Virus record (IMG/VR): IMGVR_UViG_3300047586_000059
Location: 1-28,417 of that record
DNA length: 28,417 bases
Strand: one strand, 5' to 3'
Source: a virus
Shown here: piece by piece, positions 7,064 to 14,778 of the stretch
Layout: each line of letters begins with the position of its first letter
Numbering within the stretch: position 1 is the first letter of the stretch
The notes under the pieces: generated by a model
The model's input: the letters and a program-made list of their open reading frames with translations, nothing else
Databases searched by the model: none
What the model was told of the DNA's origin: nothing
Made by a program: the position numbers and the translations under genes

Positions 7064-9550
7064 TTATTTCTTTGCTTCTAAAAGTTCAATTCTCTTTTCG
7101 AGTTCTTGAACCTTCAACCACAGAGTATTAATCACGTCTGCGTTATTTATTTCCTTTGACTCTTTTCCAAATAATTGCCCGTTGAATTCCTCTGCGAGGA
7201 ATCCCCTATACTCTATTTTTGATCTGCGTTCCGCATCAACATTGTTCCTGAAGTAAAAATCTGTCCTTGCATTATTCTTTGCAATTTCATTAGAAACCAT
7301 CTTGACTGAAACACTATCACTGTCTTTAAAGGTGAGCTTTCCCTTTTTATCAACACTTGGAATTCGGAGTTTATGATGTATCTGAACTCCTACACTATCA
7401 GGCACACTCTTTTCGTTGAACTGATCTAAGAATAATTCCTTCTTGAAGTTGAATTTTCGCGGAGATACTAATTTAAATTTTGAAAGATCTGCGGTGTAAT
7501 TTTGGATGTTTGTTTTCAATGCACTGGATGAACTTTGGACTAATGCACCGCCAGGGATGAAATAAGAATAGACCAATCCTGTTTTTGTCCCCGCCTTCAT
7601 AGTGTCAGTTCCATATATTGCTTTTGCTTGTGCCGTTCCTCCGATTATGGCGTTGTCATCTAACCTTAATCCTCTTTTGAACCATCCGCCAAGATTTACA
7701 GTAAGCATGGAGTCTATACCTGTTTCAAGTCCGATGCCGACGGTGCCGCTCTCTGGAACCAATACCGCATTAACAGTTCCAGATGAATTATTCAAAACCT
7801 GAATTGTATTCACCCAACCTCCAGAACCATACCCTTGAATAATCACACCCTTACCCATCGTTCCACTCGCAGTAGCAGCCATAAATTTTAAGCTGTATGC
7901 ATCTGAGGTAGAAATTTCCCCATCATTACCATTAGCTATGTGTATAAAACCCGATTGGATTGTTGTAGATCCTATAAAAATTTTATTTATAAACAATGTG
8001 TCGTATTGTAAACTCAATTTCCCCAAATTATACATCAAATTAGAAGATGGGTAAATCGAACCCCTCAATTTTATGGTATTCTCTCTTGGATTGGTTGTTA
8101 TTTGCATAACAGTAGTCAATGTCATTGCGTCAACTGGATTTAAAAAGTCAAGATTAAATGTGCCGTCTGCTGTATTATTGCGTAAGAACCACTTGTTAGA
8201 ATTTGTTCCGCGCAGTTCGAGTTGCGGCCGTGCAACATCTCCATAACTTTTTAATATGCTTTGTCCACTCATATTGGGTGCTGTAGCATCTTGGAATACA
8301 AGCGTATCACCCATGCTCGACCCCTGAAAGAAAACAGCAGTATCATTCCCTACCACATAAGGACTTCCAGAAATATATATGCTATCAAACATTTGAGATG
8401 TGTGAATACCATAACGAGTATTATTACTATATGCACCACCAATGATATTAATATACTTGCTTTGATTTACTGCTAAACCGTCTTTATTATTTTTAGCCAT
8501 GCAATTCACAAAACTAATATTTTTTTTCCCGCCGTATACGTTGAATCCAGCCAATCCGTTACCCATAGCACTATCGGCTGGATATCCTCCATCGTAGTCT
8601 GCGCTTGAGATTCCAGCTAAACAATTTACATACGATATGTTGTCGCTAAATTCGGAGTTAAACCCGCAAACAGAATCTCCGTATGCAACACATCCGATAT
8701 ATATTCCATTACGGATATTGTTATGCGTGAACCCTATCCCTAAGCCCTGGTTGTAAGAGGTACAATTTATCCATCGAATATCAGTGGAAGCATCGGCAGA
8801 AAATCCACTTACAGATGAATCACATCCTACGGAAATACAATTTATAAATGATACATGTGCAGTATTGACAGTTTGGAATCCCGCGCTTTCACTAACACCG
8901 TCTGGACGTTGACCCCGCATGTTTTGAGCCAAAACATTTTCAACGATTGCATATTTAAGATTACCGCCAAAACCTATTCCATACTGGACAAAGGTAGTTC
9001 CACCCCTGTTATTTGCCTTGTTTCCATCTATGGTTAAATCTTTGATAACAACATTATGCGCAGTTACAGTATCTTTGTTGGATATCAGAAATTGACCAGT
9101 TGATTGGTTCGCGGCACGCTTGATTGTTGTGGCATTAATGCCAGAACCTTCCAATGTAACATTATTGGGTATTCTCAGTGAAACGAGCACTGTTGTCGGA
9201 TAATATGCTACATTAAATATTCCCTCTAATAATTTAACTGTTCCACCACCATTATCCCAGACTGAATCTAAGGCTGCTTGAATTTGTATTTGATCTTCTA
9301 TGCCATCACAAATAAAATCTGCATGAGCTTTTTGCAGACTTGTAGAACTTGCCACAGTTAAAACAGTTGTGCCTTTTGTTGCCGCCATTGAATCTAACGC
9401 TTCCGGCAATCCTTTCACGAGATTCTGCGGTACAAGTTTTCCGCCGTACGTTTTTGCACTATCCGTTCCTTTGGGTGTGTACCATTCCACTTTTGTTTGT
9501 GCAGCAAGGAGAGTCGGTACGACAATTAAAAAGAATAAAATCCGTTTCAT
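7064..9550 (-). CDS. Beta-helix tailspike-like protein with signal peptide and S74-like C-terminal chaperone domain
   Basis: An 828-aa protein. Residues 1-17 are a Sec-type signal (KR, then FFLIVVPTLLAA, then Q). Residues about 55-430 resemble a pectate-lyase-3 right-handed beta-helix: it opens with ICDGIEDQIQIQAALDSV and continues with many short N/G-rich repeats. From about residue 674 there is SSSALKTNI, which resembles the Ser-x-x-x-Leu-Lys start of peptidase S74 intramolecular chaperone domains. This is followed by YRGFLAEEF and a final coiled coil LKVQELEKRIELLEA. S74 domains trimerise and self-cleave from phage spikes and fibres. I infer a receptor-binding or glycan-degrading spike. 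A cleavable signal peptide is unexpected for a virion spike made in the cytoplasm. Confidence 0.8.
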   Translation of the reverse strand: MKRILFFLIVVPTLLAAQTKVEWYTPKGTDSAKTYGGKLVPQNLVKGLPEALDSMAATKGTTVLTVASSTSLQKAHADFICDGIEDQIQIQAALDSVWDNGGGTVKLLEGIFNVAYYPTTVLVSLRIPNNVTLEGSGINATTIKRAANQSTGQFLISNKDTVTAHNVVIKDLTIDGNKANNRGGTTFVQYGIGFGGNLKYAIVENVLAQNMRGQRPDGVSESAGFQTVNTAHVSFINCISVGCDSSVSGFSADASTDIRWINCTSYNQGLGIGFTHNNIRNGIYIGCVAYGDSVCGFNSEFSDNISYVNCLAGISSADYDGGYPADSAMGNGLAGFNVYGGKKNISFVNCMAKNNKDGLAVNQSKYINIIGGAYSNNTRYGIHTSQMFDSIYISGSPYVVGNDTAVFFQGSSMGDTLVFQDATAPNMSGQSILKSYGDVARPQLELRGTNSNKWFLRNNTADGTFNLDFLNPVDAMTLTTVMQITTNPRENTIKLRGSIYPSSNLMYNLGKLSLQYDTLFINKIFIGSTTIQSGFIHIANGNDGEISTSDAYSLKFMAATASGTMGKGVIIQGYGSGGWVNTIQVLNNSSGTVNAVLVPESGTVGIGLETGIDSMLTVNLGGWFKRGLRLDDNAIIGGTAQAKAIYGTDTMKAGTKTGLVYSYFIPGGALVQSSSSALKTNIQNYTADLSKFKLVSPRKFNFKKELFLDQFNEKSVPDSVGVQIHHKLRIPSVDKKGKLTFKDSDSVSVKMVSNEIAKNNARTDFYFRNNVDAERRSKIEYRGFLAEEFNGQLFGKESKEINNADVINTLWLKVQELEKRIELLEAKK

Positions 9551-9560
9551 GATAATTTCC

Positions 9561-10118
9561 TTAAATTGATTTCTTTAAATTCACCATCGCTGTAACGCGG
9601 ACGACTTTGTTTGCTTCGCCGGTGAATGCTATCGAGAGTCCGCCGGTTGTCGTGTTTGCCGTGACTGTGATTTCCCAGTCTTCAAACCCATCTGGCAACG
9701 CAAGGATTCGAGGTGTGCCGATTAATTCGACGCTTGCAACTCCGTCACCGCGTTTGATTCCACCGTTGATAACAAAAACAGCTTCGGTATCTTCTACGTC
9801 TTTTCTTGTCGCTATCGCATCGATCTGATAGACGTAGGAAGTATTGTCTTCCAATTCGATTTCTTTTCCCTGCGCGTCCATTACGAGCGTGACCGGATCT
9901 GCGCTTGTGGAGCTGCCGACTAATTTATAATCGGTTCCCAGGTCTTTCGGGGTATTCTGAAGCGTGACCTGAGAGATCGCATCCTCGGATGTAAAGAGAG
10001 CTTTCGATGCTGGCGTAAGAAGGGCGTAATCCTCTCCTGTTATTTTCTTTCCCTTGCTGACTGCAATGTTGGCATCTTTATACGATGCCTTGCCGGTTAA
10101 TACATACGATCTGCTCAT
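9561..10118 (-). CDS. Phage structural protein, beta-rich, with N-terminal GKAS-type module
   Basis: A 185-aa protein; ATG 10118 follows AAGGATAAAACC. Residues 1-48 (VLTGKAS, KGKKITGEDY, LTPASKALF) match a module in the 88-aa protein at 12869-13135. The rest is beta-strand-rich, alternating Thr/Val/Ile with GGIKRGDGVASVELIG and a C-terminal strand VVRVTAMVNL. It lies between the transglycosylase and the tailspike, so it could be a spike adaptor or decoration protein. No named family is recognised. Confidence 0.6.
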   Translation of the reverse strand: MSRSYVLTGKASYKDANIAVSKGKKITGEDYALLTPASKALFTSEDAISQVTLQNTPKDLGTDYKLVGSSTSADPVTLVMDAQGKEIELEDNTSYVYQIDAIATRKDVEDTEAVFVINGGIKRGDGVASVELIGTPRILALPDGFEDWEITVTANTTTGGLSIAFTGEANKVVRVTAMVNLKKSI

Positions 10119-10122
10119 GGTT

Positions 10123-10710
10123 TTATCCTTGTAGTTCTTTTGTCAATCGTGGAATTCTCGTTAGGACTTCTTCACAATATTTCGGATTGCCGCCGCCATT
10201 CCATTTTTGGAGAGCGAGTTGGATCGATCCGCTTGCAAGTTTTTTCTTTTTGTTGAACCAACGACATCCCCATTCAACGGCAACGTCAAGATGATCACAG
10301 TAAAAGTCCAGTGCATTGATAACACAGAACGGACTCATCGGTTCGGCAAGAAGATTTCTCATTCCCTCATTCTGTTGCCCGAAATACCACTCGAAATAAT
10401 TCTTGCCGGAAGCATCGAAACATTCTCTTAAACTTTCCCCCATCATTTGCATGGTGGAATAGGACATGGCAAGCAATCCTTCAATGCACGTTGAGTATTC
10501 AAAATCCCGGGTGTACCGATCCATGTATCCTTGTTCAAGTCTCGGAACACTGCATTCATATTGGAGTACGTCGAAATGCCGATTGCCTTTCCGTCCGATG
10601 TTGTGTTCGCATTCCTGTTCGCAAATTGCGAGAACGAGAAACGGATCAAGTTCCATCCTTGGGGCAACGGCTTTGACAACTTCCCAGACTTGTCCGCGTG
10701 TGTAGATCAT
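10123..10710 (-). CDS. Lytic transglycosylase-like endolysin
   Basis: A 195-aa protein overlapping the stop of the preceding gene (TAATG). Residues about 15-35 (APRMELDPFLVLAICEQEC) match the start of SLT/goose-lysozyme-like domains, in which the Glu after the hydrophobic helix (here E31 or E33) is the catalytic acid. The C-terminal LQKWNGGGNPKYCEEVLTRI resembles the Slt 'A-Y-N-G-G-x-x-x-Y-x-x-x-V' block. Neither a signal peptide nor a membrane segment is visible, so it would need holin to reach the murein. It sits in a cassette with holin-like and spanin-like genes, which supports a lysis role. Confidence 0.75.
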   Translation of the reverse strand: MIYTRGQVWEVVKAVAPRMELDPFLVLAICEQECEHNIGRKGNRHFDVLQYECSVPRLEQGYMDRYTRDFEYSTCIEGLLAMSYSTMQMMGESLRECFDASGKNYFEWYFGQQNEGMRNLLAEPMSPFCVINALDFYCDHLDVAVEWGCRWFNKKKKLASGSIQLALQKWNGGGNPKYCEEVLTRIPRLTKELQG

Positions 10711-11009
10711 TATCGTTTATGTCCGACTTGATAATCCCGAATTTCTTTCAGCATCCCCTTCATCTCGTCATGCGATTTGTCGTTTGTTTTCTGCGCTTCC
10801 ATGTATAAATCCTTTCGGACGTAGGTTTCTTCTGAGTGAGTTATTGTTTCAAGTTTGCCCCATGCTATAGCGATAGAAACAATAATCGCCAAAACACCAA
10901 ATACCCACTTAACAAGATCAAAAGTAATTTGTTGTTTTGATTTGCCATAATAGTTCGTACTCTTGTCTGTGTTGCCTTGATTTTCGTTACTCAATTCCTT
11001 GGGTTCCAT
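10710..11009 (-). CDS. One-TM protein in the lysis cassette (holin or accessory lysis protein candidate)
   Basis: A 99-aa protein; ATG 11009 follows AAGGGGAACC. A polar N-terminus of about 30 residues precedes a transmembrane helix at about 32-50 (VKWVFGVLAIIVSIAIAWG) and a charged helical tail (KTNDKSHDEMKGMLKEIRD). One membrane span plus coiled-coil-like tail resembles small holin or haemolysin XhlA-type proteins. It lies between the lipoprotein spanin and the transglycosylase, so a role in membrane disruption is likely but not proven. Confidence 0.6.
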   Translation of the reverse strand: MEPKELSNENQGNTDKSTNYYGKSKQQITFDLVKWVFGVLAIIVSIAIAWGKLETITHSEETYVRKDLYMEAQKTNDKSHDEMKGMLKEIRDYQVGHKR

Positions 11010-11033
11010 GGTTCCCCTTCAGGATGGGTTCGG

Positions 11034-11537
11034 TTATGGTATAAATTTTTTTGCTATTGGCACCGAAACTCTCAAAACAATTAAAATGATCATGCCTAAA
11101 AATATGGCAGGTATCCAAAACTTTGCCGATGCCCAGAATATCCACCAATCGCCGGGAGTTTCTTTTGTCTCTGTGGTTTTTTTTGTGGCTTGGATGGTTT
11201 TTTCTTTCTCTTCCAAATCCGTCTGCATTTGAATAATCATTTTAGATTTTGCATTCAAGGAATCTCGCTGCACCTGTACCGTTTTCGTATAAAAACTAAC
11301 AGTTGCCTTCAATCCGTTCTGGTCAACTTCTGTTGTTCCCTTACAATAGGTTTCAAGATACCATCGACCGATTGAATCAATTTGAGAATCACGCAGAGGA
11401 AGTTCCACGGGAATTCCAACGGTGTCATGAACGACGGTAGCAGGAATCTTTATTGCATCGGTTGAAGTTGTAGTGGTTTCTTTAATGGTCCCGCACCCGA
11501 TGAGAATCAGTGCAAGAAATACCGTGATGAGTTTCAC
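11034..11537 (-). CDS. Unimolecular spanin candidate (lipoprotein with C-terminal TM)
   Basis: A 167-aa protein that starts at GTG 11537 behind the strong Shine-Dalgarno AGGAGG. The N-terminus is a lipoprotein signal with lipobox LIGC (Cys15). A periplasmic segment follows, with a coiled-coil-like stretch at about 85-125. A hydrophobic membrane helix lies near the C-terminus (WIPAIFLGMIILIVL) with a basic tail. Outer-membrane lipid anchor at one end and inner-membrane anchor at the other is the layout of u-spanins such as T1 gp11, which fuse the two membranes in the last lysis step. The neighbouring holin-like and transglycosylase genes support this. Confidence 0.7.
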   Translation of the reverse strand: MKLITVFLALILIGCGTIKETTTTSTDAIKIPATVVHDTVGIPVELPLRDSQIDSIGRWYLETYCKGTTEVDQNGLKATVSFYTKTVQVQRDSLNAKSKMIIQMQTDLEEKEKTIQATKKTTETKETPGDWWIFWASAKFWIPAIFLGMIILIVLRVSVPIAKKFIP

Positions 11538-11547
11538 TTAGAGCCTC

Positions 11548-11802
11548 CTATCCTTTTTCTGCTGCGATAGTCTTTTGATCGTTCACTATCGGCGATTCCG
11601 ACGCGACGCTATCGGCTGATTCATGTTCTTTGACATTTCCCCAAACTATCGAAGCAACACCTGCGGCGATTGCAGCGACAATCGTTGCAAATCCCAAATA
11701 ATCAGTAGAACCTTTTGAGATGAATTGATATGCGAGGAAAGTTATGCACAGAATAAATAAATATCCCAGCACGTTTTTTCTTCCACCAAGAAAATCTATC
11801 AT
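11548..11802 (-). CDS. Two-TM holin-like protein
   Basis: An 84-aa protein. I chose ATG 11802, which follows GAGGCAACCAGA; an in-frame TTG at 11823 overlaps the previous gene and is less likely. Two hydrophobic helices, about residues 12-30 (VLGYLFILCITFLAYQFI) and 38-55 (GFATIVAAIAAGVASIVWG), are followed by an acidic soluble tail. Small size, two spans and position at the head of a lysis cassette suggest a class II-type holin. The stop codon TAG lies within the Shine-Dalgarno of the spanin gene. Confidence 0.6.
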   Translation of the reverse strand: MIDFLGGRKNVLGYLFILCITFLAYQFISKGSTDYLGFATIVAAIAAGVASIVWGNVKEHESADSVASESPIVNDQKTIAAEKG

Positions 11803-11812
11803 TCTGGTTGCC

Positions 11813-12304
11813 TCATATTGCAATCATGGTCATCCCGCCCGCGTTGAGGATCGGCAACTCTTCGTCATCGGTTGTGTCGTCGTCCTCGACGGGCAGATAA
11901 GGAGATAAAAGATTCATCACTTGTTCACGTAAATTTGCTACCATCTGTTCAATTTGCCCTTGACTCATCAACTCAGATCGGCTTCCATCCCATCCCTTCG
12001 ATGAGACAATTCCGCGTCCAGAAGTTTCGATATTCAAAAAAGGGATTGCGTAGGCAAAGGCCAAAAGGTTTTCCGCTTTCGTGCAAAGGATGGATCGCTC
12101 TTCTGTTCCCGATTCTGCCAGGACTGCTGCGTATTGATCTATCGCTACAACATCGCCGTTCGCTTCCGTATTGAGCAAGCGCTTCATTTCAATCTGCGCG
12201 CTTATAACGTGCGGAGCCAGCATCGTATCTGATACCGACGCTGGCAAATTGCATTCAGAGCGGACGCCCGCAGCTGTGGAGAGTATGGTTTTATCAGCGA
12301 CCAC
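11813..12304 (-). CDS. Head-tail connector / head completion candidate
   Basis: A 163-aa protein beginning at GTG 12304 with a weak A/G-rich leader. It is predominantly helical (ISAQIEMKRLL, TKAENLLAFAYAIPFLNI) with an acidic, disordered-looking segment near the end (VEDDDTTDDEE). Proteins of this size and helical pattern with a 'YA...L' segment, located after the capsid gene, are often head completion proteins (gp6-like adaptors). I recognise no decisive motif, so the name rests on context. Confidence 0.5.
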   Translation of the reverse strand: MVADKTILSTAAGVRSECNLPASVSDTMLAPHVISAQIEMKRLLNTEANGDVVAIDQYAAVLAESGTEERSILCTKAENLLAFAYAIPFLNIETSGRGIVSSKGWDGSRSELMSQGQIEQMVANLREQVMNLLSPYLPVEDDDTTDDEELPILNAGGMTMIAI

Positions 12305-12312
12305 TTTTTCTC

Positions 12313-12732
12313 TTATGGCCGAGGAAGAATTATGAGCGATCCGTAAACATGCGCTGTTCCGGTGGTCGTATATTTAAACCGGACGTAAGGATCGGTATGC
12401 GGAATATACATTCGTAGTGCCCCTGCGCCAACTACTTGAGTGAAGACTGAATCGGCTATCCATTTTGTACCGTTTGGACTTCCATAGATCGCAACATTGA
12501 GTGTGCAAGCAGATGCAACAGTGTCTGTTATCAAATAACAAATCACGGATTTTGCACCGGACCCGAGATAAATGTTTCTCGTGGTTGAATCGATACCCGT
12601 TGCGTACGCATGAGCGGCCATGATGGTCGTCGGTAAATAATTTCCCTTGTAATCCTTATCCGCCGTCAACTGGGGAAATGCTACCGATACAACGAGTGCA
12701 ATCATAAGGGTTGCAAATAAAAATTGTTTCAT
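12313..12732 (-). CDS. Secreted-type beta protein in the structural module
   Basis: A 139-aa protein. ATG 12732 follows AAGGAGTTGAGACA. Residues 1-20 look like a Sec signal peptide (MKQ, then FLFATLMIALVVSVAFP, then Q). The mature part is beta-rich, with YGSPNGTKWIADSVF, YVRFKYTTTGTAHVYGSLII; such a C-terminal pattern is common in beta-sandwich phage decoration domains. A signal peptide would send it out of the cytoplasm, which argues against a capsid role and for an envelope or lysogenic-conversion role. Function unknown. Its start region is duplicated upstream. Confidence 0.6.
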   Translation of the reverse strand: MKQFLFATLMIALVVSVAFPQLTADKDYKGNYLPTTIMAAHAYATGIDSTTRNIYLGSGAKSVICYLITDTVASACTLNVAIYGSPNGTKWIADSVFTQVVGAGALRMYIPHTDPYVRFKYTTTGTAHVYGSLIILPRP

Positions 12733-12864
12733 TGTCTCAACTCCTTTTTAAATTGTGGAATAATTTTCGTTTCCGTTTCACTTACCAAAAAATTGTTTCA
12801 TTGTCTCAACTCCTTTTTAAATTGTGGAATAATTTTCGTTTCCGTTTCACTTACCAAAAAATTG
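12719..12864 (+). repeat. Perfect 69-nt tandem duplication containing a translation start
   Basis: Bases 12719-12795 equal bases 12788-12864 exactly, a 69-nt period with two full copies plus 8 nt. Each copy holds, on the minus strand, the Shine-Dalgarno AAGGAG, the start codon and the first codons of the secreted-type gene at 12313-12732. Complete identity suggests either a recent duplication or selection for sequence. Confidence 0.97.
12778..12801 (-). other. Seven-codon leader ORF created by the duplication
   Basis: The upstream copy of the duplicated start gives ATG at 12801 with the same AAGGAGTTGAGACA leader. It encodes M-K-Q-F-F-G-K and then TGA. It ends 45 nt before the true start at 12732. 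It could capture ribosomes and alter translation of the downstream gene, or be a by-product. Confidence 0.35.
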
Positions 12865-12868
12865 GCAG

Positions 12869-13135
12869 CTACTCGCCGTCCTGCGGATCGTCTTTTTCGG
12901 CTTGAAGCGTTGCAACCTTCCTCGCTTCATCGGCAAAGAGGACTTTCAAGTCATCGGGCAACGCAGCGACTTCTTCAGCCGAGATGCGATCGCCTTTTAC
13001 AATCCGTTTCTTTCCGATCAGCAAACTTGCTTTACCGACCAGGACCTTCATACCGCTTGCTTTGGCGGCGGCTTTTGCTTCTGCTTTCGCTTTTGCTTCG
13101 GCGGCTTTTGCAGCTTTGATTTCTTCGAGTGTCAT
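12869..13135 (-). CDS. Small Ala/Lys-rich phage protein with GKAS-type module
   Basis: An 88-aa protein. The start ATG 13135 follows AAAGGATACTCCC; a longer in-frame start at 13192 overlaps the capsid-gene terminator and is rejected. Residues 4-28 are a charged, alanine-rich helix. Residues 29-72 (VLVGKASLL, KGDRISAEEVAALPDDLKVLF) match the N-terminus of the 185-aa protein at 9561-10118. It lies just after the major capsid gene and its terminator. A head-associated adaptor is possible; no family was recognised. Confidence 0.65.
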   Translation of the reverse strand: MTLEEIKAAKAAEAKAKAEAKAAAKASGMKVLVGKASLLIGKKRIVKGDRISAEEVAALPDDLKVLFADEARKVATLQAEKDDPQDGE

Positions 13136-13167
13136 GGGAGTATCCTTTGAAATGATGAATAAAAGTT

Positions 13168-13191
13168 TGGGAGCGAAGTGACTCGCTCCCA
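13168..13191 (-). terminator. Hairpin terminator after the major capsid gene
   Basis: Nine-base-pair perfect stem TGGGAGCGA/TCGCTCCCA with a 6-nt loop, 17 nt after the capsid stop codon. In the transcribed direction it is followed by AACTTTTATTC, a modest T-rich tail. It probably ends most capsid transcripts while allowing some read-through to the downstream genes. Confidence 0.75.
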
Positions 13192-13208
13192 TTTCGTTTT
13201 TCTTTTTC

Positions 13209-14132
13209 TTACTCGCAATAAGCGATCTTATCGCTCAGTGCGTAGTTCGCATCGATATGCGCGTAGAGCGTGAACTCAACATTCCCCTCACGAGGTTTCA
13301 ACTGACGATAGGACTGCATCTCCCATCCAAAGCCGATGAACAGATTTTTCGGATCCGTGAGAACGACCGAACCGTACGGAATACCCGGAACGCCCATCAC
13401 AGGGATTCCGCCAAGGAATGCCATCGGGCGGCTTTGGAGGTATTGATCTCCCAAAGCTGTGACACGTTCGCCCATCTGTTCGCGGAACTCGATCTCCGCA
13501 TCCCCGTTTACGAAATAGACAAGCTGACCGATATCCTGTCGGTGTTTTTGAGGCAGGGTTTTGAACAGCGACGGAAGAACGGTTCCCTTCCAATCCGTTC
13601 CTGCACCACGAACATAGAGATGTGCATCTGCGTCGGCTAAAAGACGGACGATGTAACCGTCACAGATAACCAAGAAGTCGTGATCCGTTCCTGCACCGGC
13701 GGCTTTATCGCCATTCCACACAAGATCCACCAGGTCATTGCGAAATTGTTTTGCGAATGCAGAAACGACCAACGTTTCTGCGCCCTCCTTTTCAATGTTC
13801 CCGCGTAACCATTCGAAAGAAATGTCATACGCGAGATCGATGAACACCGGCGTGAGCGTACGTCTGACTGCCGACAATCCTTTGATTGCCGTGCTGGCCG
13901 TTTGTTCGACATGCTTCCGAATCAATCGGCTTGCAGCACCGAGAGAATCGAGATACCGCGTGGTGCGAATATCAAGCTCGATGGAAACCATTTTCAAGAA
14001 ACTACTTTGCTCTATGGTTGCATCGATAAAAGCATTACGTGCTTCATCCGGTAATATGCCGCCGGTTGCAAAATCTACGCCTTGAGCTTTTTGCACAAGA
14101 GCAATAATCTGTTCGTTTGTTAAAGGTTCCAC
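13209..14132 (-). CDS. Major capsid protein, P2-like/HK97 fold
   Basis: A 307-aa protein starting at GTG 14132 behind AAAGGATACAACC. It follows the protease-scaffold gene, as capsid genes do. N-terminal helix, then a region resembling P2 gpN-type capsids (TRYLDSLGAASRLIRKH, LTPVFIDLAYDISFEWLR), and a C-terminal domain with GIPVMGVPGIPYGSVVLTDP and EMQSYRQLKPREGNVEF. The pairing with a PBSX/P2-type portal fits the same lineage. It would form the icosahedral shell. The strong terminator after it suggests separate high expression. Confidence 0.85.
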   Translation of the reverse strand: MEPLTNEQIIALVQKAQGVDFATGGILPDEARNAFIDATIEQSSFLKMVSIELDIRTTRYLDSLGAASRLIRKHVEQTASTAIKGLSAVRRTLTPVFIDLAYDISFEWLRGNIEKEGAETLVVSAFAKQFRNDLVDLVWNGDKAAGAGTDHDFLVICDGYIVRLLADADAHLYVRGAGTDWKGTVLPSLFKTLPQKHRQDIGQLVYFVNGDAEIEFREQMGERVTALGDQYLQSRPMAFLGGIPVMGVPGIPYGSVVLTDPKNLFIGFGWEMQSYRQLKPREGNVEFTLYAHIDANYALSDKIAYCE

Positions 14133-14196
14133 GGTTGTATCCTTTCAAAAAGTTTTAATAAATAGTTTTCAAATTCCGTTTTGTAAATCGACCTGC

Positions 14197-14778
14197 TTAA
14201 ACGCGCAAGCCTCCGAGAAAATTCGTCTTTGCTTTCTTGACCGGCACTTCTTCGCCTTCGACTTGCCTGGAGCCTTTGGAGGCCTTCGCAACTTCTTCGA
14301 CGCGATCGGTTGCCTTCTTTACTTCGGCTTTAATGGCCGTGATTTCACCGGTCACTTTTGCAAGTTCATCGGTAAGGGGTTTGAGCCCTGTCTTCAACGC
14401 TTCAGTGATAATCGTTTGTACTTCTTCTGCTTTCATGGTCTTTTCTCCATCGGTTGTGGTTTCTGCTGTGGCAGCCGCTATCACATCGGATAGATTCTGT
14501 TGAGCAGTTTTTATTTTGTCTAAATTCTTTTGTGAAATTTTCTTTCCTGCTTTTGCAACGAGTTCCGTTTCGACATTCGCCTTGAATTGATCGAGGCTTG
14601 CAATGATTGCCGTTTTCTTATCGGTGATTGTTTCGTCGTTGAGGATATTGTAGATCGCATCGGTCAAAGCATAGGTTTTTGTTCGTATCTCCACCGCGGC
14701 AAGTTCCTCATTGAAATCTTTCTTCAGAGGGTTCAGTTTGTCGAATCCCGCTTTGAGGACTTTCAGGAATTCACTCAT
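14197..14778 (-). other. Possible nested scaffold start inside the protease gene
   Basis: In-frame ATG 14778 (Met168) begins exactly where the protease domain ends and has AAGG 11 nt upstream; it would give 193 aa. A second in-frame ATG at 14436 (Met282) has GGAG 9 nt upstream and would give 79 aa of coiled coil. Lambda Nu3 is made from such a nested start in the protease gene. Either, both or neither may be used here. Confidence 0.35.

Noticed and set aside
12719-12864. CRISPR-like or attachment-site repeat
   Set aside because: Only two adjacent copies without spacers, and each contains a gene start; a tandem duplication explains it.
12724-13119. Plus-strand open frame with a repeated peptide
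   Set aside because: The repeat is simply the 69-nt duplication read on the wrong strand; no start signal or domain.
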